Origin: Adiantum capillus-veneris
Lineage: Eukaryota > Streptophyta > Polypodiopsida > Polypodiales > Pteridaceae
Direction: 5' to 3'
Length of the DNA: 64,000 nt
Assembly (NCBI GenBank): GCA_014529385.2
Contig: CM043963.1
Coordinates: 66,041,895 to 66,105,894, forward strand
Positions 44,548 through 54,429 of the stretch are shown here, piece after piece. Every line of letters starts with the position of its first letter. Position 1 is the stretch's first letter. The position numbers and the translations under genes were made by a program. The notes under the pieces were generated by a model, which saw nothing but the letters and a program-made list of their open reading frames with translations, was not told the DNA's origin and did not search any database.

Positions 44548-45045
44548 GCTTTTAGCGCAGAGTGCACTTACAATCCTGTTGTCCATGATGCGTGCTTGTC
44601 AGTTACTGCAGATTCACATGTGTGGTATTTCGATAGTGGTGCTACAAAGCACATTACCTCACATCGTGAATTGTTTACCTCTCTCGAGTCTGTCCCTCAT
44701 GGGAATTCAGTCACTTGTGCCAACAATGCCTCTTATCCAATTCAAGAAGTTGGAAAGATTGTGCTTACTGCTGCAAATGGCAGTTCTTTCACACTTGTTG
44801 ATGCACTTTATGTACCTTGGATCAAGAAGAATCTCTTGTCTGTATCCGCACTTGCTAGACTTGGACTTGTAGTCAAATTTGTGGATGACAGATATACAGT
44901 TCATGATCTCAGTTTTGGTGATGAAATTGTTGCATCTGGCCTTTTGTGTCGTGGGTTGTATAAGCTTACTTTGTATGACAAGTGTGGAAAAAATTTTGCA
45001 AATGCTGTTGCAGATTCAAGGGCTATTTCAGATACAAAACTTTAG
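44548..45045 (+). pseudogene. copia-1 protease and integrase N-terminus
   Basis: Same frame as gag. HVWYFDSGATKHITSHRELF carries the catalytic D-S-G of the copia protease; VDALYVPWIKKNLLSVSALA follows. The frame stops with TAG at 45043, just before HARFGHLNFASLLRLQKS, the H-x-R-F-G-H start of the integrase zinc domain, where Trp is usual (TGG to TAG). Confidence 0.85.
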
Positions 45046-45939
45046 CATGCACGTTTTGGTCATCTGAATTTTGCCAGTTTGCTGCGTTTGCAGAAATCTG
45101 ATATGGTTGCTTCTTTGCCGCCTCTTGAAGCACCTGTCAAACATGTTTGTGAAGGCTGTATTTTGGGTAAGATGCAGCGTTCTAAATTTCCAAAGGATGG
45201 TTCAGTTCGGGCCACATGCAGATTGCAGCTTGTGCATAGTGATGTTTGTGGGCCCATGCAAACTCCGTCCTTGGGCAATTACCTTTACTTCCTGATTTTC
45301 ATTGATGATTACTCTAGGCATGCATGGGTATTTCCGCTTAAAGCGAAGTCCGAAGTTTTCATGTGCTTCAAACAATTTCTGGCTATGGTTGAAAATTTCT
45401 CGAAATGTACTATGGGCACCCTCCATTCCGATTGAGGGGGGGAGTATATGTCTCATGAATTTAATGCATTTCTGGCTAGTCGTGGGATAAAACACCAATG
45501 TACAGTGCCTCATACACCTCAACAAAATGGTGTTGTTGAGAGGAAAAATAGGTCACTAACGGAAATGGCATGATGTATAGTCAAGAATCAAGCTTTGCCG
45601 CATTCTTTTTGGCTTGAGGCCATCATGTGTGCCACTTATGTACTTAACAGGTGTCCTACGAAAGCTTTGCAGTCTATTACTCCATATGAAGCATGGCATG
45701 ATAGAAAGCCTTCTATTGAGCACATGCGTGTTTTTGGCTGTTTGGCATATGCTTTGGTGCCACAAGTGCAGCGCAGAAAATTGGATGATAAGGTTGCCAA
45801 ATGTATTTTTGTTGGTTATAGTGATGAAAGCAAAGGTTACAGGTTGTATCATCCACAAACAAAACGTATTCTGGTTTCACGGGATGTAGTGTTTGTGGAA
45901 GATTCTGTTCAGCCCTTGCTGTCATGTACTAGAGAGTAA
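45046..45939 (+). pseudogene. copia-1 integrase
   Basis: HARFGHLNF with HVCEGCILGKMQRSKF (HHCC domain), VHSDVCGPMQTPSLGN, FIDDYSRHAWVFPLK, LHSD then TGA then GGEYMSHEFNAFL, HTPQQNGVVERKNRSLTEMA then TGA, and VFGCLAYALVPQ. Catalytic D, D and E positions remain. Both internal stops sit where Arg (CGA) would be expected or tolerated. After about 45938 the frame shifts. Confidence 0.88.
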
Positions 45940-45967
45940 TGTAAGCTCATAGGACATTCATGACACT

Positions 45968-47789
45968 TTGTTGCCTCTTTTCAGTGGTGGAAATACGAAT
46001 GTAAGTTGCAATGAGGAAAATGTACAGCCTATGGGGGTTTCTGAAAATTTTTTAGATCAGCCTATTACTGATGCAGATGTACATGATGTACTTGATGAGG
46101 AAAGGGCTCAAAATGAGCAGGCTAGAGGTATGCCAAAATGGCTGGTGCACACTTTGCGTGACAGTAAATTGGATGCACCTTTGTCTAGTCGTACTCGTTC
46201 AGGCTCTCACCATGCATCTTATGCATCAGATTGTTATGCTTTGGCTGTGTTTAGCTTACATGATGTTGAGAAGCCTCTGTCTTTTGATGAAGCATAGAAT
46301 TCAAAAAATTGGATGGCTGCCATGCAATCAGAATATGATGCACTTATAGAAAATGACACATGGACTCTATGTGATTTGCCTCTTGGCAAAAAGGCCATTG
46401 GTACAAAGTGGGTTTACAAGTTGAAACGCAAGCCGAATGGTGAGATCGATCGCCATAAGGCTCGACTTGTTGCAAAGGGTTATGCACAACAAAAAGGCAT
46501 AGATTATGAAGAGATTTTTCCTCCCACTTGTCGTATGACTACTGTGCGTTTTCTATGTGCATTGGCAGCTCATTTTGGTTGGGATGTACATCAATCAGAC
46601 ATTGTTACTGCTTTCTTGAATGGTGACATATTTGAGGACGTTTATGTAACGCAGCCTCGCGGTTTTGTCATAAAACGACAAGAGGACAAAGTGTGCAGAT
46701 GTAAGAAGGCTTTGTATGGGTTGAAGCAATCTCCTTGTGCTTGGTATGAGAAATCTGACATTCATTTGGTTAAACGAGGCTTTCATAACAGTCCAACAGA
46801 AAGCACATTGTATGTAAAGCGTGAGGATGATGTATTTCTCATTGTGGTTCTTTATGTTGATGATTTGTTGATCACTGGACCAAATGAGAGACATATTGCT
46901 GAATTTAAGGCTGATTTGAATGCTACTTTCAAGATGAAAGATTTGGGGCTATTGCATCATACTTGGGTATATAGTTTAAGCAGTGTGATGGTGGTATTGC
47001 CTTGTGTCAGAAAAGTTACATAGAGACATTGCTATGTAAGTTTGTACTTGAGGATTGCAAACCTATTGCCACTCCCATGGAAACAGGTTTGAAGTTGAGT
47101 CTACATGATGCTGGCGATCCTGCTGATGTCACTCTTTATCAAACTGTTGTCGGATGCCTCATTTATGTATGCAACACGAGGCCGGATATTCAGTTTGCAG
47201 TCTCACAGGTCAGCAGATTTATGCATAGCCCATGGTCTAAGCATTGGCAGACTGTCAAGAGGATTTTTCGCTACCTTAGTGGCACTTTACATCTTGGCTT
47301 GTTTTATCCCAAGGGGGGATCATTGCCGCCAGACTTACATGCTTTTTCAGACTCAGATTGGGCTGGTTGTTTTGACACGAGAGTGTCCACAAGTAGTTTT
47401 TGTTTCATGCTTGGAATTTCATGTATATCATGGTTGAGCAATAATCAACCTACTGTGGCCACTTCGAGTTGTGAGGATGAGTACAGGGCAGTCTTCACAG
47501 CTATGGTTGAGTGTGTATAGCTCAGACACCTTATGGTGGTTTGGGTGTTGGACAGGACACTGCCAACACTATCTACACTGATAGTCAGAGCGCATTGGAA
47601 GTTGCGAGGAACCTAGTTTTTCATGCTCGCACAAAGCACATTGAGGTGAATTACCACTATGTCAGGGAGAGGCTCTCAGCAGGAGAGATCAGCTTGGCTT
47701 ATGTGCCAACACAGGACAACCTTGCAGATCTTTTCACAAAGGCATTGTCTAGTGAGAAGCTTGAATCTTTCCGCAAAGCTTTGGGCTAA
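45968..47789 (+). pseudogene. copia-1 reverse transcriptase and RNase H
   Basis: 45968-46297 is the variable linker. RT from 46313: W-TLCDLPLGKKAIGTKWVYK, HKARLVAKGYAQQKGIDYEE, VTAFLNGDIFEDVYVTQPRG, KKALYGLKQSPCAWYEK, YVDDLLITG (catalytic Y-V-D-D). A frame change at about 46980-47020 leads to LEDCKPIATPMETGLKLS, VGCLIYVCNTRPDIQFAV. RNase H: AFSDSDWAGCFDTRVSTSSF, ATSSCEDEYRAVF, and after a TAG at 47518 YTDSQSALEVARNLVFHART, HYVRERLSAGEI, LADLFTKAL, stop at 47789. Confidence 0.9.
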
Positions 47790-47882
47790 CTCCCCTTTGT
47801 GGACTGATCATGTCCTCAGAGCATGTCACTTCCCTTCACTCATGTGCCAGCTCTCATTCACCGCATCACTCCAGGGGGGATT

Positions 47883-48109
47883 TGTTACCATATACATGTG
47901 GTAGTGATGTGTGTGAACACATTAGGACCGCCGCAACATTTTTTCCCTCTTTAGGAGGTTTTTTCCCCCGAGAATTGTATATACGCCCATCACTCTAGGG
48001 CTATCTATCTTTCCATTGCACACTAAGTAACACACTCTCTATTGTGTGCCTTGAGCTTCCTTCGTCTTCTCCAAGCTGTGTGTGTTTCTCTGCAACCCTA
48101 ATTCCAACA
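47883..48109 (+). repeat. copia-1 3' LTR
   Basis: 227 bp, nine differences from the 5' LTR. A four-base block (AAGG versus GCAA) accounts for four of these. Confidence 0.92.
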
Positions 48110-48533
48110 ACAACGCAAGGCCAGCGCAAGACAAACTCCCATGCACTATGGCTCAAGAGGTAAGGGAGCTTGGAAGGATAAATATGTAAGATTATTTGAA
48201 TTATAATGTCGATTGTTGATTATAAAGATTATAGTTGATAATTTGGTATTGTTATTGCTAACTTAGGAAAATGTCACTCTCTCTCGACCAACTAGAGAGA
48301 TAGTCAAGTATCGAGAGCAACATACATAATTTGATACTTAGTGATGGTTGTTTGAAAACAACCACACCTCTCGTGAGCAATTCAACGCGGCGGTTGGACC
48401 ACTACAAGCGGTAAGTTTAAACAAGTAATTTTATATCAATTGTTTTGAGCTGTGGATAATTGTTTAATTTGGTTTGGGTTTATGTAGAGTCAAAGTGATC
48501 CAACATACATGCCTCTGGACGCCGACGAGGATT
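48110..48533 (+). pseudogene. CACTA-3 Ptta-type accessory gene, 3' part
   Basis: After copia-1 the frame of the 5' part (FSYRQQ) resumes as RKASARQTPMHYGSRG and reaches a GTAAGG donor at about 48162. After an intron ending AACTTAG (about 48266) an exon with stops reads LSRPTREIVKYREQHT and WLFENNHTSREQFNAAVGPL, ending at a GTAAGT donor. The last exon gives SQSDPTYMPLDADED and stops at about 48533. The last exon resembles that of CACTA-1 (NPTDTPLGRDETSD), confirming gene family and orientation. Confidence 0.65.
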
Positions 48534-48738
48534 AGATAAAAAAATGTTTTGCCAAAACTTTTGAAAAGTCCCAATGTGGCACAATGTATATGCAACTATT
48601 TACTTTTTATTGTAACTTTTTTAAATAGTTGATCTTATACATTTTTAATTGTCAAGGTAAAGTAAATCCAATTTCAGTTCTTTGATATTTTTTATACTTT
48701 TCCAAAAAACAATTGATGTCTTATTATTTTTATGCAGG

Positions 48739-48797
48739 TCAAAAATAAAGGTGCTCATTTGGGTTTGGGTGGCCCAAATGAGCACCTTTATTTTTGA
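48739..48797. repeat. perfect 25-bp inverted repeat (hairpin)
   Basis: Arm 48739-48763 starts TCAAAAATAAAGGTGCTC; spacer TTTGGGTGG; arm 48773-48797 is the exact complement. A TTTTTATGCAG acceptor-like site precedes it. By position it resembles the subterminal hairpin of CACTA-1 (6719-6776), although the sequence differs. Confidence 0.85.
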
Positions 48798-48799
48798 AC

Positions 48800-49014
48800 T
48801 GGCATTTAGTGGTAATAGCAGCGATAAAGGTCGAGGTAATAGCAGCGGGTATATTGCCGTGACTATTACCGCGTTTATTGCTGACAAACCACTACCGCGT
48901 TCATAGCCATGGTGATTGCCGCCCACGCAAATTTTTCTCTCTCCTTTTTCTTTTGTTTTCCACGGCAATGTTGGCGGTTTTTGACAACTCCTCTTACACT
49001 GGAGGCTCGTAGTA
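48800..49014. repeat. probable CACTA-3 subterminal repeats and degraded terminus
   Basis: Short inverted and direct words cluster here: GGTAATAGCAGCG twice in variant form, ATTACCGCG, ACTACCGCG, ATTGCCG, CACGGCAATG. The block ends GGAGGCTCGTAGTA at 49014; its complement TACTACGAGCC differs from a CACTACAAG terminus at two visible positions. Proximity to the 3' end of the Ptta-type gene supports a CACTA end. This is inference. Confidence 0.45.
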
Positions 49015-49627
49015 AGGCCTCTTTCAGGCGTGATCATTAATAATCAAAAGTACTCTTGAAGGAATCTATAAATCAATGGATTTTGTGCGTCTTGAAGTCA
49101 TTAGTAGATACATGAATAATCGAAAGTGTTGAAGGAATCTATAAATCAATGGACTTTGTGTCTTGAAGCCATTAGTAGATACATTAGGAATTAGAGAAAT
49201 TAAACTAGAGAATGTAAATAATTAGCAAATGAATGTCTTGATTTACTTGCGCATGGGCATATAAGAAAGAAAAACACTCAAGCTTTGAATGCAAGATACT
49301 TTATTAAATAGTTCAATATAGAGGATTAGAGAAAGCAAATATAGTCGTTAAAAATCTCCATTTAGATGAGGTGGGACCACTTATGCTTATCCTGCCCTAG
49401 AAAAGTTACAACAAACCGAATGCCTAAAGCTAAAGCACATCCCATACCTCAACTCACTAAGCAAGTTACTCAATCTTTAATTTTCACACTATGAGGACTG
49501 AGGATTGTGAAGGGAAGATTTTCCTCTTTGATGGCTTATCAACCCATCAAATCTTTGAGAAGACTAGAAGATGTGCATGAGACAAGCGATCAAGAATTAT
49601 CCCAAGGATCCACTAGCGTCATGTCGC

Positions 49628-49855
49628 TCTTGATAGATGCCTTCTTGGGTAGCATACACAATGTTAAGTGTGGAATTGTTAATGTCGTCAGCCAGCATGA
49701 TATTTCTTCATGTTTGAGATAGAGTCCAATTATGTGGCCTCCTTCTGATAGATGCCTTCCTAGGTAGCACACAATGTTAAGTGTTGAATTGTTAATGTTT
49801 TTAGCGAGCATGATATTTCTTCATGTCTGAGATAGAGTCCAATTATGTGGCCTCC
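49628..49855. repeat. tandem duplication of about 114 bp
   Basis: TGATAGATGCCTTCTTGGGT to AATTATGTGGCCTCC is followed by a near copy (TGATAGATGCCTTCCTAGGT to AATTATGTGGCCTCC). The surrounding sequence (49015-51280) shows no recognisable gene. Confidence 0.88.
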
Positions 49856-51289
49856 TTTTGTGCATCTAAAATACCTCACTTGAATGGGCTAGCACTAGAA
49901 ATGGCAATTGGTCTTGGACCGAGTGCAAAAGATGGTGATGCCATGTACTCTACACAAGTTGTGATAGTTAGGACTAATAAATTTCTCTTCCATTAGCTGG
50001 AATTCATGGATGGGGTGTAGGAGGGCCTTTTTATTTGGTAGTTTAAGGAATTATTAAGGCTTAAACTAGCTTTGACCAAGCGTAGAAGAATGGGGAAAAA
50101 GACCTATATTGGGCTTACAATTTCTTTTTCTACATTTTGGTTTTTAAATTAAGTAGCTTTTAACAAAAAGAGAGATCGATAACTTAATTTTAAAATATAT
50201 GTTTGAAAATTTTAAATTGTCGTTTTTCCACCCCTTTCACTCTCTCTTACATTGAAAGTAGTGGAAGCATATCATTACAAAGTTGTCCAAACTTTTAAGT
50301 ATCGTATCCAAAGCCCCTAGCTTGTGAGATCACTAACTTGCACAGTTTGCAGTTTGCGAATATCATTTGGTATTGTAATATGAATGTCAAATGTCACAAG
50401 ATTTCCTTCAAGGTTTTGTAAGGTAACCATTTCCCTGTCTTACACATCCACAACTCTAGGTGGAAGCGTATAAACAAAGCTGTGCAAACTTTTAAGTACT
50501 GTATCCCAATACCTAAAGCCCCTAGCTTGCATCAATATCTATCTCCCTGATGCATACCCTCTATAAATCTCCAATTCTCTCCTAACAAGGGTTGTAATGC
50601 TTAAAAAGATATATTCTTGCATATAAATACAGTGAGTGTAGGTGACATTAAATGGAAGGTCCTTAAATAAATGCACAAAAACATGCATGAGACAACATTG
50701 ACTTAGACCTACAAACCTAAAAGCCTTCTCAAACTTCAACAAGGAAAGAATGTCAAAGACCATCTTCTCCTTTATGGTTGGATAAGATGGATGACAAACA
50801 TCAGGCTGAAGCCACTCCATGCTAAGAAGTGATCACATGTCAATTCTGACGATCTTACCATAACAATGCTCAAAGGTGTGTACTATTGTGCATGTGTAGA
50901 AGAAGATTTTTCTTTGTAGTAGCATCGATGGTTGCACACTGGGAATCATCATGGCACCAATGTCAACATCAAATCTTGAAAGGTTCCAGAGAGACTTCTT
51001 AATTGTTGTTTCTCATGATGTTTGATGGAAATATATCTACATAGACATCAAATGGCCCAAAATAAACATACTAGCATACTTGAACACATAGGTCAACTCA
51101 ATGCATATGTCTATTGTAACAACAAAGAGAAGCAACTTACAATTAGGTTGAAAAAGTCTTGGATTAGTGTGCCCCAAATGCATATTAGGCATTGAATATA
51201 CATGTTGAATAGCAACTACCCCATTGATCCTATGGTCTTTGAAATCCAAGCAGCCTCCCTTTCCAATGTTGATCTAAGTTGTCACAATC

Positions 51290-51448
51290 TCAAACACGAT
51301 GAGTCCCAGTGGCTACACGTTGCATGAAGACCCAAGCACCTTTGCGAAACACTTGAGGCACCCACTCCCCATTAGAATCTCTGGTGTTATACAAGACAAT
51401 CCTTTCTATCTCATCTTTTGGCTTTTTGTGAGTAGTAGAGTTTGACAT
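51290..51448 (-). CDS. small ORF of 52 residues, unknown
   Basis: ATG at 51448 gives MSNSTTHKKPKDEIERIVLY, then NTRDSNGEWVPQVFRKGAW, ending TGTHRV. Composition is soluble and mixed, unlike the Phe/Ser-rich translations of the repeats upstream. The same frame is open further upstream (to 51955) but that part reads through tandem repeats. No homology is recognised; it may be the surviving piece of a larger gene. Confidence 0.3.
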   Translation of the reverse strand: MSNSTTHKKPKDEIERIVLYNTRDSNGEWVPQVFRKGAWVFMQRVATGTHRV

Positions 51449-51579
51449 TGCTATAGAGAGGAAGGGGCTACAATAAGAGGGTTTGATGGTGGTTTTGAAT
51501 GAGCTAGAGATGAAGGAAGAAGTAAATATTTTTGGAGAGAGGGAGATACACAGGATTAAACCTTCAATAGAGAATCTTG

Positions 51580-52074
51580 GAGTGCAATACTGCAACCATG
51601 GCAAGGAGACAAGAGGTGGTTGATAGAGTATTTGTAGGTGCTCTAGCCATGGGAAGCTTGGAGATGATGAGCTAAGAAGGTGTACCTGAAAGGGTAAAAG
51701 AAGTTTAGAGAAGTTTACCCCAATGCTGCAACCATAGCCATGGATAGCTTGCAAATGATGGTCTATGAAGCGGTAGAAGAAAGGGTAGAAGAGGTGCTTG
51801 GTAAAGTCTCCACAAGTGCTGCAGCCATGGAGATCTTGGGGAGAGAGGACAATGGAGGTGTAGATGAAAATGGGAAAGCACATAGAGAGAGTGTGTGTGT
51901 GTTTAGATTGTGAGAAGCTATGGAAAGCTTCCATATATGCTACAACCATAGCCATGGATAGTTTGTAGATGATGGGCTATGAAGTGGTAGAAAAAAAGAT
52001 AAAAGAGGTGCTTGTAGCCATGGAGATCTTGGGGAGAGAGGGCAATGGAGGTGTAGATGGAAATGGGAAAGAAC

Positions 52075-52120
<46 letters not shown>
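51580..52120. repeat. tandem repeat block with terminal (GA)n
   Basis: Units of about 212 bp share CAACCATAGCCATGGATAG, GATGGGCTATGAAG-GGTAGAA and CATGGAGATCTTGGGGAGAG. Two clear copies start near 51728 and 51941, with a more diverged one before. A (GA)n run at about 52077-52118 ends the block. Confidence 0.75.
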
Positions 52121-52121
<1 letters not shown>

Positions 52122-52359
52122 GAATGGAGGGTAATGGCTGAGAAATACAGACTTTGGTGAAAGAAAATAGATTTTTGACCATGTATTTGGTTAGGGGAGC
52201 TTTTTGGGAGTGAAAAGTGAGATTTAGAGATTTTTGATTTTTTTTGAAAGTTTAGGGTTACTTAATGGCCATCCATGAAAATTAAGGGACCCCCCCCCAC
52301 CCCCCCTTTCCCTTTTCTCCGTCTTTCTAGTGGACAAAGCTATAATGAGGGGAACAAGT

Positions 52360-52681
52360 TGTAAAGAATGAGGATGCAAGAGAGCTACACAAGACAAGCA
52401 CAAAGCACACAGAGATGGAAAGCTTCTTCTTCTTCTTCACAGAAAAGAGAGTACAAAATGACTAAGTGCTAAAGCTCAAAAGTAGCACATATGTACATGC
52501 GGTCACTAAGTGTGAACTCGCTAGAAGCGTACTAGGCTGGCACTATAAGTGTACTCCAGCTGTAGAATCACTGGCAGAGATCCTCCGTGTCGGTCACCAA
52601 ACGCGCCAATGGGTAAATGCCGTAAGCGGCCAAGACCCGTAGTGGATGCCAGCTCAAGGTGTAGAGCTCGACATCTCAACA
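52360..52681 (-). repeat. copia-2 3' LTR (left copy)
   Basis: 322 bp, plus strand TGTAAAGAATGAGGATGCAA to CGACATCTCAACA. Confidence 0.93.
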
Positions 52682-54429
52682 CTCCCCCTCGAGCTCTGCA
52701 TGTTGCAGAGTCCAAGCATAGTCCGAAAACGTCGAAGCTTCTCAGCTCCAAGGGCCTTGGTAAAGATATCCGCTATCTGCTCCTCTGTGCTGACGTAGAC
52801 CAAGTCGATGTCGCCCGCCAACACTCGCTCTCGAACGTAGTGGTAATGGACCTCTATGTGTTTGGTCCTAGCATGGAACACTGGGTTCCTAGCCAACTGC
52901 ATGCTGCTGAGGTTGTCACAATGAATGACAATCTGTTGGTCCACCTGCACTCCCAAGTCCTCAAGTAATGTGCATAGCCAAGCTACCTCGCACGCCGCAA
53001 CTGCTGCACCTCTGTACTCGGCCTCTGTGCTCGATAAAGCAACCGTAGACTGCTTTTTGCTGCTCCAAGTAACAGCAACACTCCCAAAAGATAACATGAA
53101 GCCACTCGTAGATCTCCTATCAACAATGCTACCTGCCCAATCTGCATTTGTATACCCATACAATGCTAATGGTGCATCTGCTGCATAGAACAATGCGTAG
53201 TCAAGAGTACCTTGCACATACCTAAGTGTGCGTCGTACTCCATCCAAATGTGGCTTCCTCGGAAGCTGCATGAACTGACTCTCCAAGCCTACTGTGTAGC
53301 TCAAGTCTGGCTTTGTGATAGTCAAGTAGATTAGACTACCCACAATCTTCCTGTACATCTTGACATCCTCAACAACATCACCCTTCTCTGCACTCAGCTT
53401 TGCATTCACATCCAAGGGAATAGAAATTGGCTTACAATCAGCCATACCATACTTTGACAACATGTGCAAAGCATATTGTCTCTGTGATAGCCATACACTC
53501 TCTGGAGTCCTGATCACCTCAATGCCAAGAAAGTAGCGCAACTCGCCTAAATCTTTCATTTCAAACTCCTGTTTGAGAAGACCCTTCACATGGTCAATCT
53601 CCATAGCATTGTCACCAACAATAATAAGGTCATCCACATATATGGTAATGACCACAATCCCCACATCACTCTCACGTACATAGAGTGAATGATCAGCATG
53701 AGCTCTCCTAAAACCAATACTGACAAGATACTTGGCAATCCTGTCATACCATGCTCTAGAGCCCTGCTTCAAACCATACAAAGCTTTGAGAAGTCTGCAT
53801 ACATAATCTAGGTAACCTGGATCGACATAGCCAGGTGGCTGATCCATATACACTTCCTCTTGCAACTCACCATTCAAGAAGGAATTCTTTACATCCATTT
53901 GATGCATAATCCATCCTCTAGATGCAGCCACTGCTATGACAGCTCTCACAGTCGTCATCTTTGCCACTGGAGCAAAGGTCTCCTCATAGTATATGCCATA
54001 CGTCTGTGCATAACCCTTTGCGACCAGCCTTGTCTTGTGACGCTCAATGTTACCATCAGCCTTATGCTTGGTTTTATACACCCATTTACAGCCAATAGCT
54101 TTCTTGCCACTTGGTAATGGCACCAACTCCCATGTGTCGTTTGCTTCCAATGTAGCCATCTCTTCATTCATTGCATCATCCCAATGCACATTTCCAACTG
54201 CATCCTCAAAACATGTGGGCTCCACATCCTGTATCACCTTAGACATGTAGGTTTGGTGATGCGCTAGATACCCATCATAAGTCAATTTCTGAACTGGATT
54301 AATGACTCTATTAGATCTGCGCGGTCCTGGGTCACTCCTTTGCCCTCTAGCATCTTCTTGTACTTTCCTTACCAGGTGTCCTGACAGCCGGAGTTCCAAA
54401 TTCCTCATCAAGACTTTGTTCAGAACCAT
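52654..54429 (-). CDS. copia-2 reverse transcriptase and RNase H
   Basis: One open frame of about 590 codons. RT: W-ELVPLPSGKKAIGCKWVYK, HKTRLVAKGYAQTYG, MDVKNSFLNGELQEEVYMDQ, LKALYGLKQGSRAWYDRI, ITIYVDDLIIVGDN (catalytic Y-V-D-D), MKDLGELRYFLGIEV. RNase H: YGYTNADWAGSIVDRRSTSG, STEAEYRGAAVAACEVAW, HCDNLSSMQLARNPVFHART, ADIFTKALGAEKL. The expected Asp before DWAGS (S-D-x-D-W-A-G) is Asn (T-N-A-D-W). The frame ends within the LTR at 52654. The start shown is only where this frame opens; translation would arrive from the integrase frame across a one-base shift near 54400. Confidence 0.92.
   Translation of the reverse strand: MVLNKVLMRNLELRLSGHLVRKVQEDARGQRSDPGPRRSNRVINPVQKLTYDGYLAHHQTYMSKVIQDVEPTCFEDAVGNVHWDDAMNEEMATLEANDTWELVPLPSGKKAIGCKWVYKTKHKADGNIERHKTRLVAKGYAQTYGIYYEETFAPVAKMTTVRAVIAVAASRGWIMHQMDVKNSFLNGELQEEVYMDQPPGYVDPGYLDYVCRLLKALYGLKQGSRAWYDRIAKYLVSIGFRRAHADHSLYVRESDVGIVVITIYVDDLIIVGDNAMEIDHVKGLLKQEFEMKDLGELRYFLGIEVIRTPESVWLSQRQYALHMLSKYGMADCKPISIPLDVNAKLSAEKGDVVEDVKMYRKIVGSLIYLTITKPDLSYTVGLESQFMQLPRKPHLDGVRRTLRYVQGTLDYALFYAADAPLALYGYTNADWAGSIVDRRSTSGFMLSFGSVAVTWSSKKQSTVALSSTEAEYRGAAVAACEVAWLCTLLEDLGVQVDQQIVIHCDNLSSMQLARNPVFHARTKHIEVHYHYVRERVLAGDIDLVYVSTEEQIADIFTKALGAEKLRRFRTMLGLCNMQSSRGSVEMSSSTP

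Larger units (their letters stand above)
42971..48109 (+). mobile_element. Ty1/copia retrotransposon copia-1, 5.1 kb
   Basis: LTRs of 227 bp at 42971-43197 and 47883-48109 (TGTTACC...CCAACA) differ at nine positions. A TTGGTATCAGAGCA primer site follows the 5' LTR and a G-rich purine tract (CCAGGGGGGA) precedes the 3' LTR. Flanking pentamers ACAAT and ACAAC are a target duplication with one mismatch. It splits the Ptta-type gene of CACTA-3. The coding frame contains gag, protease, integrase, RT and RNase H but is broken by several stops and shifts. Confidence 0.93.

Noticed and set aside
48399-48412. CACTACAAGCGG as a CACTA terminus
   Set aside because: It lies inside an exon of the CACTA-3 accessory gene and is followed by a GTAAGT donor.
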